A DNA stretch of 26,130 bases, from the NCBI GenBank assembly GCA_035547915.1, contig DASZTS010000070.1:1-26130 (forward strand), written 5' to 3'. Below, in pieces: positions 15,141-22,193 of the stretch. Position 1 is the stretch's first letter, and the number at the start of each line of letters is the position of its first letter. The stretch is from DASSFG01 sp035547915 (GTDB lineage: Bacteria; Planctomycetota; Planctomycetia; Pirellulales; JAICIG01). The notes below the pieces were generated by a model. It did not search any database, was not told the origin of the DNA, and saw only the letters and a program-made list of their open reading frames with translations. Made by a program: the position numbers and the translations under genes.

Positions 15141-15815
15141 TCATTTAGGGGCCTGCTCGGCGCGCACCGCGGCGCTCAGGTAGACCACGGTCAACACAGA
15201 AAAAATATATGCCTGCACCACGCCGGTCAGCACGGCCAACAGCATCATCGGAACCGGCACCAATATGGCGGCGATCGAAGCGAGCACAGCAATCACGAGT
15301 TCCTCGCTCATCACGTTGCCAAACAGACGCACGGCCAAAGCCAAGGTGCGCGAAAACTCGGTAATGACTTCCACCGGCAAGAGCAGTGGCGAAGGCCGCA
15401 AGTAGTGACGCAGATAGCCGCGCACGCCGCGGGCGCGGATACCATAGAACGGGACCGACAGGAACACCACCACGGCCAAAGCGGTCGTCGTCGAAAGGTC
15501 GGCCGTGGGAGCACGCAAGCCCGGCAGCAGCCCGAGCAGGTTGGCCACGCCGATGAATAGCGCCAGCGTGACGACCAGTGGAGTGTATGGTCGTGGGTCG
15601 CCACCCGACATGTCGCGCAAGATCGCTTCGAGGTGTTCCATCAAAAACTCCGCGGCCAACTGCCAGCCACTCAATCGGCGAGCGATCAGCATTCGCACCG
15701 CAAGGGCCAGACCGATGAGAATGGCCGAGACAACGAGTGAATTCAGCACTGTGTTCGTGACTTCGACCGGCCCCAGGCGGAAGACGACATGGGGGAACAG
15801 CTCGTTACTTTGCAT
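15141..15815 (-). CDS. atpB: N-ATPase a subunit (ion channel)
   Basis: The 224-residue stator channel subunit has five to six membrane helices and the essential Arg in LALAVRLFGNVMSEEL (about 170-185), which faces the ring carboxylate. The segments PTADLSTTTALAVVVF and FGNVMS are typical of F-type a subunits. The frame extends upstream to 16112, but the ATG at 15815 begins the conserved N-terminus (MQSNELFPHVVF) and overlaps the atpR end by 11 bases, so the longer start is rejected. It is shorter at the N-terminus than many bacterial a subunits, as in N-ATPases. Confidence 0.95.
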   Translation of the reverse strand: MQSNELFPHVVFRLGPVEVTNTVLNSLVVSAILIGLALAVRMLIARRLSGWQLAAEFLMEHLEAILRDMSGGDPRPYTPLVVTLALFIGVANLLGLLPGLRAPTADLSTTTALAVVVFLSVPFYGIRARGVRGYLRHYLRPSPLLLPVEVITEFSRTLALAVRLFGNVMSEELVIAVLASIAAILVPVPMMLLAVLTGVVQAYIFSVLTVVYLSAAVRAEQAPK

Positions 15816-16122
15816 GGGCAATGCCTCCGATCGCGTACACCGACGCAGTGTGCGCAAGGGCGAAACCGACCAGTCCCCAGAGGGCGACCTGGGCACCGAG
15901 TTGCACCAAGACGCAGAATAGCGCGCCGACAAAGGCGAGTCTGGCCAAGGAGGCGAGCGCGAACCAACGCAGTGCGTTACCGGTGTCGAACGGAACCGCC
16001 GCGCGGCCCAAAGTGGTCCGCACCGCACCTTCCCGCGTTCCGCGAGCGATGGCGAGCCAAAGACTTGCGCAGTGGAAAAACGCGATCGCCACACCGCCCG
16101 AGCTGGCCGCAATCCACATCAT
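15805..16122 (-). CDS. atpR: N-ATPase subunit R
   Basis: The 105-residue membrane protein has three hydrophobic segments (about 5-27, 48-70 and 75-100). It stands exactly where N-ATPase operons carry atpR, between atpQ and atpB. Family members are thought to help assemble or stabilise the c ring, with membrane Arg residues near the ring carboxylate; Arg residues lie at the helix ends here, as in LALARLAF. The start ATG overlaps the atpQ stop (ATGA), with a second ATG directly after it. Identification rests mainly on synteny, size and topology. Confidence 0.88.
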   Translation of the reverse strand: MMWIAASSGGVAIAFFHCASLWLAIARGTREGAVRTTLGRAAVPFDTGNALRWFALASLARLAFVGALFCVLVQLGAQVALWGLVGFALAHTASVYAIGGIAHAK

Positions 16123-16403
16123 TCGTCCAACTCCTTCCGTACGTGCCGCCAAGCGCTCACGCAGCCCAGGATTGTCCCGAGCATCAACAACGGCAGCGTC
16201 CAAAAGATTCCGGTGCCGAACCGCCGGTCGAGCCAGTGTCCGCCCAGCGCGCCAAGCACCGCCGGAACGGCCACCATCCAACCGACCGCTCCCACGACCA
16301 CGATTCCCTGCCAAAGACGCGTCCCGCGTGCTCTTCCCGCGCGTCGCGCCTGCCGCTCGATTTCTCGCAAAAACGGTTCGTCGCCGCCGTCAGGGTCGTT
16401 CAT
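16119..16403 (-). CDS. atpQ: N-ATPase subunit Q (AtpI-like)
   Basis: The 94-residue protein has a charged N-terminal helix (FLREIERQARRAGRARG) and two hydrophobic helices (about 33-57 and 63-84), like AtpI-type assembly or ion-channel proteins. In N-ATPase operons this place is taken by atpQ. A longer in-frame start exists at 16658, but the ATG at 16403 overlaps the atpC stop by 4 bases and gives the normal length. The exact role of AtpQ is not firmly known; ring assembly or Mg2+ transport have been proposed for the family. Confidence 0.87.
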   Translation of the reverse strand: MNDPDGGDEPFLREIERQARRAGRARGTRLWQGIVVVGAVGWMVAVPAVLGALGGHWLDRRFGTGIFWTLPLLMLGTILGCVSAWRHVRKELDE

Positions 16404-16804
16404 CGCTTGCGCTCCATCTTGCCCAGTTGTTTCACCAGTGAAGCTTCTAACTGGGCAATGGCCGAGCTGGCTGCTCGCTCCTGCGTACGACGCGCGGCCA
16501 GCAGCGCAGCGGCTTTGCCGGCGACGTCGTCGAGCCGTTGCGATGTGAGCGCCTCGCGGCTGACGATGGACGCTCGCCCGCTCTCCACCAGCAGTACCCC
16601 CCCGTCGACCGCGGCGTATCCTTCCTTCCGGTCGGCCGACCGATAAATCAACACGCACGGCGCGAGCACGGTCAGGAACGGTGCGTGATTGGGCCAGATG
16701 CCGAAACGTCCGCTCGCATCGGCAGCTTCCAGGCTGGAAATCCGCAACCGAGCGACGATCCCGTTGGGCACGAGAATCTCGAAGTCGAGCAGGTCTGTCG
16801 TCAT
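16400..16804 (-). CDS. atpC: N-ATPase epsilon subunit
   Basis: The 134-residue epsilon subunit has the N-terminal beta sandwich (FEILVPNGIVARLRISSLEAAD, GRFGIWPNHAPFLTVLAPCVL, EGYAAVDGGVLLVESG) and the C-terminal helical hairpin (about 90-130). It joins gamma to the ring and can modulate ATP hydrolysis. The ATG overlaps the atpD stop (ATGA) and the stop overlaps atpQ. It is placed directly after atpD, the normal N-ATPase order. Confidence 0.95.
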   Translation of the reverse strand: MTTDLLDFEILVPNGIVARLRISSLEAADASGRFGIWPNHAPFLTVLAPCVLIYRSADRKEGYAAVDGGVLLVESGRASIVSREALTSQRLDDVAGKAAALLAARRTQERAASSAIAQLEASLVKQLGKMERKR

Positions 16805-18195
16805 TTCACGATCTCGTCGAGCGCACCGATCATATAGAGCGAGTTTTCGTCGAGCCCGTCGTATCGGCCGTCCAGAATGGCCTCGCAGCCGGTTACGGTG
16901 GCCTCGCGCGGCACGTGCCGGCCGGCCCGCCCCGTGAACGGTTCCGTAACAAACAATGGCTGCGTGAGGAACCGCTCCAAGCGTCTGGCCCGACGGACCA
17001 TTTGTTGATCGTCGGCGGAGAGCTCGTCCAGTCCCAGCATCGAGATGATGTCTTGCAATTCGGCGTAACGTTCGAGGGCATGCGTCACGCGCAATGCCGT
17101 GTCGTAATGCTGCTGGCCCACATAGACCGGATCGAGCAGCCGAGAGGCCGAAGTCAGTGGGTCGACGGCGGGATAGAGCCCTTGCGCGGCGAGGCCCCTC
17201 GACAACACGATGCTCGCGTCGAGGTGCGCGAACGTCTGCACCACGGCCGGATCCGTCAGATCGTCGGCCGGCACGTAGATCGCCTGTACCGACGTGATCG
17301 ACGTACCGGCCACCGAGGCGATGCGCTCTTCCAGCGCCGCCAGATCGTCAGCCAAAGTCGGCTGGTAGCCGACCTCGGAGGGGAGCCGGCCTAGCAGGCC
17401 AGACACTTCCGATCCGGCTTGCACGTAACGGAAAATATTATCAACCAGGAACAGCACGTCGGTCTTCCGCACGTCGCGAAAATACTCGGCCATGGTCAGG
17501 GCCGACAGTGCCACGCGAAAGCGGCTCCCCGGTGCATCGTTCATCTGACCGAATAGCAGGATGGCCTGGTCGAGCGTTCCGGTTTGCCGCATTTCGAGCC
17601 ACAGGTCATTGCCTTCGCGTGTTCGCTCGCCGACACCGGCGAAGACCGCAATCCCGCCATCGCGCCGGCTTACGCCGCGGATCAGTTCTTGTAAGAGGAT
17701 GGTTTTGCCGACGCCGGCCCCGCCGATCAGCCCCGCCTTGCCGCCGCGCGCCAGGGGCGCCAAGAGGTCGACGACCTTGATGCCGGTTTCCAGAAACTCC
17801 AGCCCGCGTATCTGTCGGGCTAGCACGGGTGCCGGACGGTGAATCGGCCAACGCTCCGCCGTTTCGAGCGCGGGTTTGCCATCGAGGGGGTCGCCCAACG
17901 CATTGAACAGGCGCCCGAGCGTAGCCGGACCGACGGGCACTGCGATCGGACTACCACTGGCCTGTACGGTCATGCCGCGAGCGAGTCCTTCGGTATGATT
18001 CATGGCGATGGCCCGGATCGTGTGGGCGTCGAGATGGTGGGCGACTTCGAGTGTTATGATCCTGCCGTCGATGGAAACGCGGAGAGCATCGTAGAGGCTC
18101 GGCAGCGCGCCGGGGAACTCGACTTCGATTACTGAGCCTCGCACCGCGGCGATGTTCCCATTTGATTCAGACAGTAGGGAGCTTGCTTCCGGCAT
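16801..18195 (-). CDS. atpD: N-ATPase beta subunit (catalytic)
   Basis: The 464-residue catalytic F1 subunit carries Walker A GGAGVGKT (158-165), the catalytic Glu in GVGERTREGNDL (Glu 190), the Walker B region VLFLVDNIFRYVQAG and the AIYVPADDLTDPA segment. The frame runs on to 18606, but the conserved N-terminus (NIAAVRGSVIEVEFPG) begins just after the ATG at 18195; sequence further upstream has no similarity to atpD. It is the first gene of the operon, a hallmark of N-ATPases, and reads divergently from the Usp-GspE gene 340 bases away. The ribosome site is weak. Confidence 0.97.
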   Translation of the reverse strand: MPEASSLLSESNGNIAAVRGSVIEVEFPGALPSLYDALRVSIDGRIITLEVAHHLDAHTIRAIAMNHTEGLARGMTVQASGSPIAVPVGPATLGRLFNALGDPLDGKPALETAERWPIHRPAPVLARQIRGLEFLETGIKVVDLLAPLARGGKAGLIGGAGVGKTILLQELIRGVSRRDGGIAVFAGVGERTREGNDLWLEMRQTGTLDQAILLFGQMNDAPGSRFRVALSALTMAEYFRDVRKTDVLFLVDNIFRYVQAGSEVSGLLGRLPSEVGYQPTLADDLAALEERIASVAGTSITSVQAIYVPADDLTDPAVVQTFAHLDASIVLSRGLAAQGLYPAVDPLTSASRLLDPVYVGQQHYDTALRVTHALERYAELQDIISMLGLDELSADDQQMVRRARRLERFLTQPLFVTEPFTGRAGRHVPREATVTGCEAILDGRYDGLDENSLYMIGALDEIVK

Positions 18196-18534
18196 CGGCC
18201 GCCCATCAAAGGCAAATGCCGGACCAGCCCTCGGTGCAAACAAAAATGCTCGGATTTGTGGTACCGCTGCGTAGCAGTCGCTGTGCGGCAGCGCGCGGAA
18301 TCGCGCGCCTGAGTGATAGTGTCTGCCCATAGCGAGCGAAGCCAGCAATGTGTAGGGCGCTGGCCGCGGGTCACCGGCCGGCCGATTATCGGCAATTCCT
18401 CGCGCAAGCGGCCGATCGATTTGCGGTGCGGTGGGTACTCCGTTCTGCGGTTCGATTCGGCACAGCAACTGCTTCGAGCGTTGACCGACTTGTCGCTCCG
18501 AAATGCGATCTCCAACCCAAGTGTGGTTCTTCCC
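18196..18534. promoter_or_regulatory. Divergent promoter region between the N-ATPase operon and the Usp-GspE gene
   Basis: These 339 bases have no gene and must contain the start signals of both units. Near the middle, 18291-18308, a perfect 7-base inverted repeat GCGCGCG / CGCGCGC with loop GAAT could be an operator or hairpin. No convincing -35/-10, sigma-54 or known regulator box was seen. Shared control of the two units is an inference from the head-to-head layout. Confidence 0.55.
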
Positions 18535-20253
18535 ATGAAGCCGGCCTCCACAACGATCTTGTTTCCCACCGACTATTCCGGGCTGAACGAAACGGCCTTG
18601 CGACAAGCGATCGAGTTGGCGCGCTCGTCGTTGGCGCGCTTATTGGTGCTGCACGTGGTCCCGCCCGATTTTCCCTATGTCGGAGTGGAACCACCGGCTG
18701 CCGATCAGACGAAATCGGTTGACGGATTCCATCTCGCGTCGGTCGTCGAATCGGCGACGGGCGGACAACCAGTGCGTTGCGAGCACAGGGTTCTCGTGGG
18801 CGATCCGGTTGCCGAGATTCTTGAGCTTGCCAAATGTGAGGCGGCGTCGTTGATTGTCATGAGCACGACCGGGCGAAGCGGGCTCCGCAGGCTGTTGTTA
18901 GGCAGTGTGGCGGAGGCCGTCCTCCGCAAAGCACCATGTCCGGTGCTCACGCTGTCGCCGAACTCCGAAGCTCCGGTCACGCCCACCGGTGTCGTGGGCT
19001 CCGCCCAGGCTCAGGCCGCGCTGCCCGCCGCCGAAGAAGCGCCGCCACGTGAAGTGCCGTTAGACCCCGTCTATGCCTCGAATCCGGCGCTGAGTCTTGT
19101 GGCGCGGGCCGTCACGGCGCGGGCCACGGACGTCCATATCGATCCAATTGACAGCGAATACCAGGTCCGTTGGCGCATCGACGGCCTCTTGCGAAACGTC
19201 TGCCGGCTGGACCAGTCGGTAGGCCGGGCGCTCATCACACAATTCAAGGTGATCGGCAATCTCGATATCGCCGACCCGTTCCACGGACAGGAGGGCCGCT
19301 TGCGTTTGCCGCCGGCATTAGCCGTATACGAGGCGCGTGTCACGGCCATGCCCGTGGCCGGTGGCGAAGCGATATCGTTGCGTCTACTCAACCGCGATCG
19401 TCTGGTCCGCCCTCTCGATGAACTCGGGTTCTTGCCGGCCTCGCTCGACCTCGCGCGGCAAATGTTGCAGTTCGGCGCGGGACTGATCCTTGCCACCGGG
19501 CCCAGCGGGTCGGGAAAGACGACAACGGTCTACTCGATGTTGCACGCACTCGACGACGGGGAGCGAAACATCGTCAGCATCGAAGATCCGGTCGAATACC
19601 GAATTCCTGGCATGCGTCAGATCAACGTCGACCCGCGTCACGATGTAACGATGACGAGCGGCCTGCGCAGCCTCTTGCGGCTCGATCCCGATGTGGTCCT
19701 GCTAGGCGAGATTCGCGATCCGGAGGCCGCCGAAATCGCTATGCGCGCCGCCAGCTCGGGCAAATACGTGTTCACTACCTTCCACACGCGCGACGCGGCT
19801 TCGATCGTCACCGGTTTTCGCGACCTTGGCATCGACAGCCGCTCGTTGGCCGGCAACCTGACCGGCATCCTGTCGCAACGCCTGGTACGCCGCGTCTGTC
19901 GCGAATGCTGCCGTCACGAATCTCCCAGCGACGCCGAGGTCCGTCTGTTCACGGCAAACGCTGTGGCCGTCCCCGATACGGTCTGTCGCGCCGTCGGCTG
20001 CGTACATTGTCAGCAGACAGGCTATCTCGATCGGATTGGCATCTACGAGGTCGTCTTGCCGGGAAATGCGCTGGTGGACCAGATCGTGCGCGGAGTTCCA
20101 GAGAACGAATTGCGCACGGCGATCCGTGCCGCCGGCACTCCCAGCCTGCTGACCGACGTGCTGACAAAGGTTCGTAGCGGAATCACGACACTCGACGAAG
20201 TCGCCCGAATGACCTGGCTCGAGCCGTCCTCTGACGGTGGTGGTGCAACCTGA
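18535..20253 (+). CDS. Fusion: universal stress protein domain plus GspE/PilB-type ATPase
   Basis: The 572-residue protein joins two families. Residues 5-140 form a UspA domain (TTILFPTDYS start, LLVLHVVPP strand, nucleotide loop TTGRSGLRRLLLGS with the first Gly of the G-2x-G-9x-G-S motif replaced by Ser 110, then CPVLTL). A Pro/Ala-rich linker (141-175) follows. Residues 176-570 are a type II secretion/type IV pilus ATPase: Walker A GPSGSGKT (322-329), Asp box SIEDPVEYR, Walker B VVLLGEIRD (387-395), His box TTFHTRDA (414-421) and a zinc tetracysteine (Cys 455, 458, 489, 492, with extra Cys 459 and 484). The GspE N-terminal membrane-binding domain is absent. No pilin, GspF or GspD gene is nearby. 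The frame opens upstream at 18313, but the ATG at 18535 starts the Usp domain exactly. Confidence 0.93.
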   Translation: MKPASTTILFPTDYSGLNETALRQAIELARSSLARLLVLHVVPPDFPYVGVEPPAADQTKSVDGFHLASVVESATGGQPVRCEHRVLVGDPVAEILELAKCEAASLIVMSTTGRSGLRRLLLGSVAEAVLRKAPCPVLTLSPNSEAPVTPTGVVGSAQAQAALPAAEEAPPREVPLDPVYASNPALSLVARAVTARATDVHIDPIDSEYQVRWRIDGLLRNVCRLDQSVGRALITQFKVIGNLDIADPFHGQEGRLRLPPALAVYEARVTAMPVAGGEAISLRLLNRDRLVRPLDELGFLPASLDLARQMLQFGAGLILATGPSGSGKTTTVYSMLHALDDGERNIVSIEDPVEYRIPGMRQINVDPRHDVTMTSGLRSLLRLDPDVVLLGEIRDPEAAEIAMRAASSGKYVFTTFHTRDAASIVTGFRDLGIDSRSLAGNLTGILSQRLVRRVCRECCRHESPSDAEVRLFTANAVAVPDTVCRAVGCVHCQQTGYLDRIGIYEVVLPGNALVDQIVRGVPENELRTAIRAAGTPSLLTDVLTKVRSGITTLDEVARMTWLEPSSDGGGAT

Positions 20254-20259
20254 ACGAGA

Positions 20260-20463
20260 ATGAATACCATGGATCCTCAAAGCCTACCGAGCGGTACTGT
20301 ATGGCCCGGCATTGCTGCCATCGTTTTGGCGGTCTTTACTCCACTGATCATCTGGTGCATCTACTCCTTTCGCATACGGCAAATTACGCTGCGCTCGATT
20401 CTGGGCCTGGCCGTTGCGGAGCTGGTCGCTTTGATCGCCATTGCGGTTCTAGCGACGTTTTGA
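20260..20463 (+). CDS. Small two-helix membrane protein, unknown function
   Basis: The 67-residue product has two hydrophobic helices (about 14-34 and 45-66) joined by a short basic loop (FRIRQITLR). I do not recognise a family. It begins 6 bases after the Usp-GspE stop, so the two are probably co-transcribed and the peptide may anchor or regulate the ATPase at the membrane, which lacks its own membrane-binding domain; this is inferred from position. A second Met at codon 4 (20269) is an alternative start. There is no good ribosome site, so translational coupling is likely. Confidence 0.75.
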   Translation: MNTMDPQSLPSGTVWPGIAAIVLAVFTPLIIWCIYSFRIRQITLRSILGLAVAELVALIAIAVLATF

Positions 20464-20692
20464 ACAAGCGACAAACGGGATCGGGCTCCGAGAATCCGCG
20501 ATCGGTTGCTTCGTCGTCGTCATTTTGGCGCGGTTCGCGGCCTCAATCCGCACCTTTGTCGCCCTAGCTAGCTAGGGCCTCTGCCCCGGCAATGATCTAG
20601 GCAATGGTACCCCGAGCGAATCCGCGTTGTGCCGCAGCTCGCCTCAACTGCCTAATGATTTCGGAGAGGTCATGCACTATCCGCGAAATCTC
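20464..20692. other. Intergenic region with a perfect 18-base palindrome
   Basis: No credible gene was found after the small membrane protein. At 20561-20578 the sequence GCCCTAGCTAGCTAGGGC is a perfect self-complementary 18-mer. It has no T tract on either strand, so a simple terminator is unlikely; a protein-binding operator or replication/transfer-type site is possible. Confidence 0.6.
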
Positions 20693-20765
20693 CTCTGCAG
20701 ATTCCCTTCGGGAACGAGAATAAAGGAATCTTCCGATTCAAACGCGGCTGCAGAGCCCTTTTTTT
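20681..20765 (+). ncRNA. Candidate structured RNA or attenuator with terminator
   Basis: On the plus strand CTCTGCAG (20693-20700) pairs with CTGCAGAG (20748-20755), enclosing two hairpins: TTCCC/GGGAA (20702-20714) and GAATC/GATTC (20726-20739, loop TTCC). Seven T follow at 20759-20765. An alternative helix AGATTCC (20699-20705) with GGAATCT (20725-20731) excludes the second hairpin, CCGCG (20681-20685) can pair with CGCGG (20743-20747) across the outer stem, and GGCT/AGCC (20746-20757) forms a short terminator stem. The presence of mutually exclusive pairings before a T run is what a switch or attenuator would show. It does not match a riboswitch class I know, and no gene follows on the plus strand. 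Confidence 0.4.
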
Positions 20766-20869
20766 CGGATCGACGGGCTTCCATCAGCAAAAGTGCGCCA
20801 TCCCAAGCCAAGGGAAACATAAATTCGCGGACATGAACCGAATGAATGGTTTCGTCCTATTAATAATGA

Positions 20870-20952
20870 CCGCCTTCGTTTGGATATTGCGGGTGCGGCA
20901 AGGTCCGCCCACACCGGTGCCCTTGGAACGCATATTTTGCCAACGAAGGCGG
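20870..20952. repeat. 83-base imperfect inverted repeat
   Basis: Left arm 20870-20891 and right arm 20929-20952 pair in order (CCGCCTTCGTT with AACGAAGGCGG, TGG with CCA, ATATTGCG with CGCATAT), and an inner CAAGG (20899-20903) pairs with CCTTG (20921-20925) around a core containing CACCGGTG. It lies about 150 bases downstream of the exporter operon on the minus strand. There is no T run, so it is not a standard terminator; a MITE-like remnant or processed RNA hairpin is possible. Confidence 0.55.
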
Positions 20953-21104
20953 CAAGGCTGCTCTTCGGTAAACGGCCGCTTCGCGTGGCTATAAGAGGCG
21001 TTGGCGTTCATAGGCGGACGCCGGCGACGAAATCTGTCACCGGTGGCAAATCTCGCCACGACAAGCACCAGAATAACCGACCAAACCGTAGCGGGCCGCA
21101 AGCT

Positions 21105-22193
21105 CTATTTCACGTCGATGAAGACGTCGAGCAATTGACCGACGAGCACCTTTCGTTCCTTGACGAGTGGATGCTCGACATTGATCGCGTAAATCACCTG
21201 CATCACCCGGGTATCAACTTTCTCGATGTTGATGCCCGTGAGCGATACCTTCGGAATCACGTACGGCTCGATGCGCACGAACTTCATCGGTATCTCTCTC
21301 TGCTGGGGGTCGCCGCGGAGCTTGCCGCGGGCCGGGGCATCGAGCTTCAGCCGTGGAAGGTCTTCCTCGTCGATGCTCACCCGTACGTGCAGAGGATCGA
21401 CGTTGCCCATCACGATGAGTGATTGCGTCGGCGAAGCCGAGACAAATTCGCCAGCGCGGACGTTGATTTGCAAGATGGTGCCTGCCACCGGGGCGCGGAC
21501 CTGGAGCAGATCGAGCATCGTCTGTGCCTGCTCGAGCTGGGCCTGGGCCTGTTCGACACCGGCGGCTGCGATCAGCCTGTCGGGTTTCCAGGCGCCCGCT
21601 TTGAGCAGCGCCAGATTCGCTTTGCTGACTTCGACCTGCGCCTCGCCCGACGTTACAGCCAATTCTGCCGCCACGAGCTGCTGCTGCGTTATTTCTCGAG
21701 ACACAGCCAGTTTGCGGTCGCGGTCACGAACATCCTTCAATTCACTGAGGTTCGCTTCGTCGAGGGTGACTTTGGCCTCCAGCGCAGGCACCTCCTCGGG
21801 GCGCGGCTGAAGCTCCAATTTGTTAAGCTGCGCCTTGGCATTGGCCACGGCCGCCTGGCAAATCCTGAACGCCGCCGTCGCTTGGCGATTGTCGAGCCGA
21901 AACAGCAAGTCGCCTTCGTGTACCGTCTGATCGATGTGGACGGCCACCTGCGTGACCACACCCGAGAGTTGCGAGCCCACGGAAATCGTTGACTGTGTGC
22001 TCGATTCGGTCGAAGGTTCGACAAAGCCGGTGCCGGCGACAGTGTGGCCGAAGGGACTCGTGGCCGGCGTCACCGGCGGAGGAACGATCGGCTCGGCGCG
22101 CTGCGAATGCAAGGCGTGGGCGACCGCGAAGACCAGGAACAGAAGAGCCAGCAGGGGCGCGATGATCTTACGAGTCAAGGTGATTGCGTTCAT
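21105..22193 (-). CDS. DevB-type membrane fusion (HlyD family) protein of an ABC exporter
   Basis: The 362-residue periplasmic adaptor has an N-terminal signal anchor (about 8-28, IIAPLLALLFLVFAVAHAL), a Pro/Thr-rich linker, a biotinyl-lipoyl-like half (VAGTGFVEPS, GSQLSGVVTQVAVHIDQTVHEGDLLFRLD), a long alpha-helical hairpin (about 105-235), the second lipoyl half (VRAPVAGTILQINVRAGEFVSA) and a beta-barrel domain. It should connect the inner-membrane ABC transporter to an outer-membrane partner; no TolC gene is in the window. The ATG overlaps the stop of the ATPase gene by 4 bases (ATGA). It is the last gene of the operon. Confidence 0.92.
   Translation of the reverse strand: MNAITLTRKIIAPLLALLFLVFAVAHALHSQRAEPIVPPPVTPATSPFGHTVAGTGFVEPSTESSTQSTISVGSQLSGVVTQVAVHIDQTVHEGDLLFRLDNRQATAAFRICQAAVANAKAQLNKLELQPRPEEVPALEAKVTLDEANLSELKDVRDRDRKLAVSREITQQQLVAAELAVTSGEAQVEVSKANLALLKAGAWKPDRLIAAAGVEQAQAQLEQAQTMLDLLQVRAPVAGTILQINVRAGEFVSASPTQSLIVMGNVDPLHVRVSIDEEDLPRLKLDAPARGKLRGDPQQREIPMKFVRIEPYVIPKVSLTGINIEKVDTRVMQVIYAINVEHPLVKERKVLVGQLLDVFIDVK

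Noticed and set aside
15816..16112. Extended atpB frame from 16112
   Set aside because: It overlaps atpR in full; the normal a-subunit N-terminus begins at 15815 and the operon uses short overlaps.
15789..16646. 285-residue plus-strand frame across atpR-atpC
   Set aside because: Antisense to four recognised N-ATPase genes; Ser/Arg/Pro composition and no domain.
18196..18606. N-terminal extension of the atpD frame upstream of 18195
   Set aside because: The conserved beta-subunit start lies at the ATG at 18195; the extension has no similarity and overlaps the divergent Usp-GspE gene.
20627..20836. 69-residue plus-strand frame and the 47-residue minus frame starting at 20820
   Set aside because: Both cover the hairpin-rich region; no ribosome site, and base pairing rather than coding explains the sequence. 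A conserved short peptide is not excluded.
20833..20994. 53-residue plus-strand frame with an N-terminal hydrophobic run
   Set aside because: It runs through the inverted repeat and ends in basic low-complexity sequence; no ribosome site.
20784..21101. 105-residue minus-strand frame after the fusion-protein gene
   Set aside because: TTG start, no good ribosome site, spans the 83-base hairpin and has no family resemblance.
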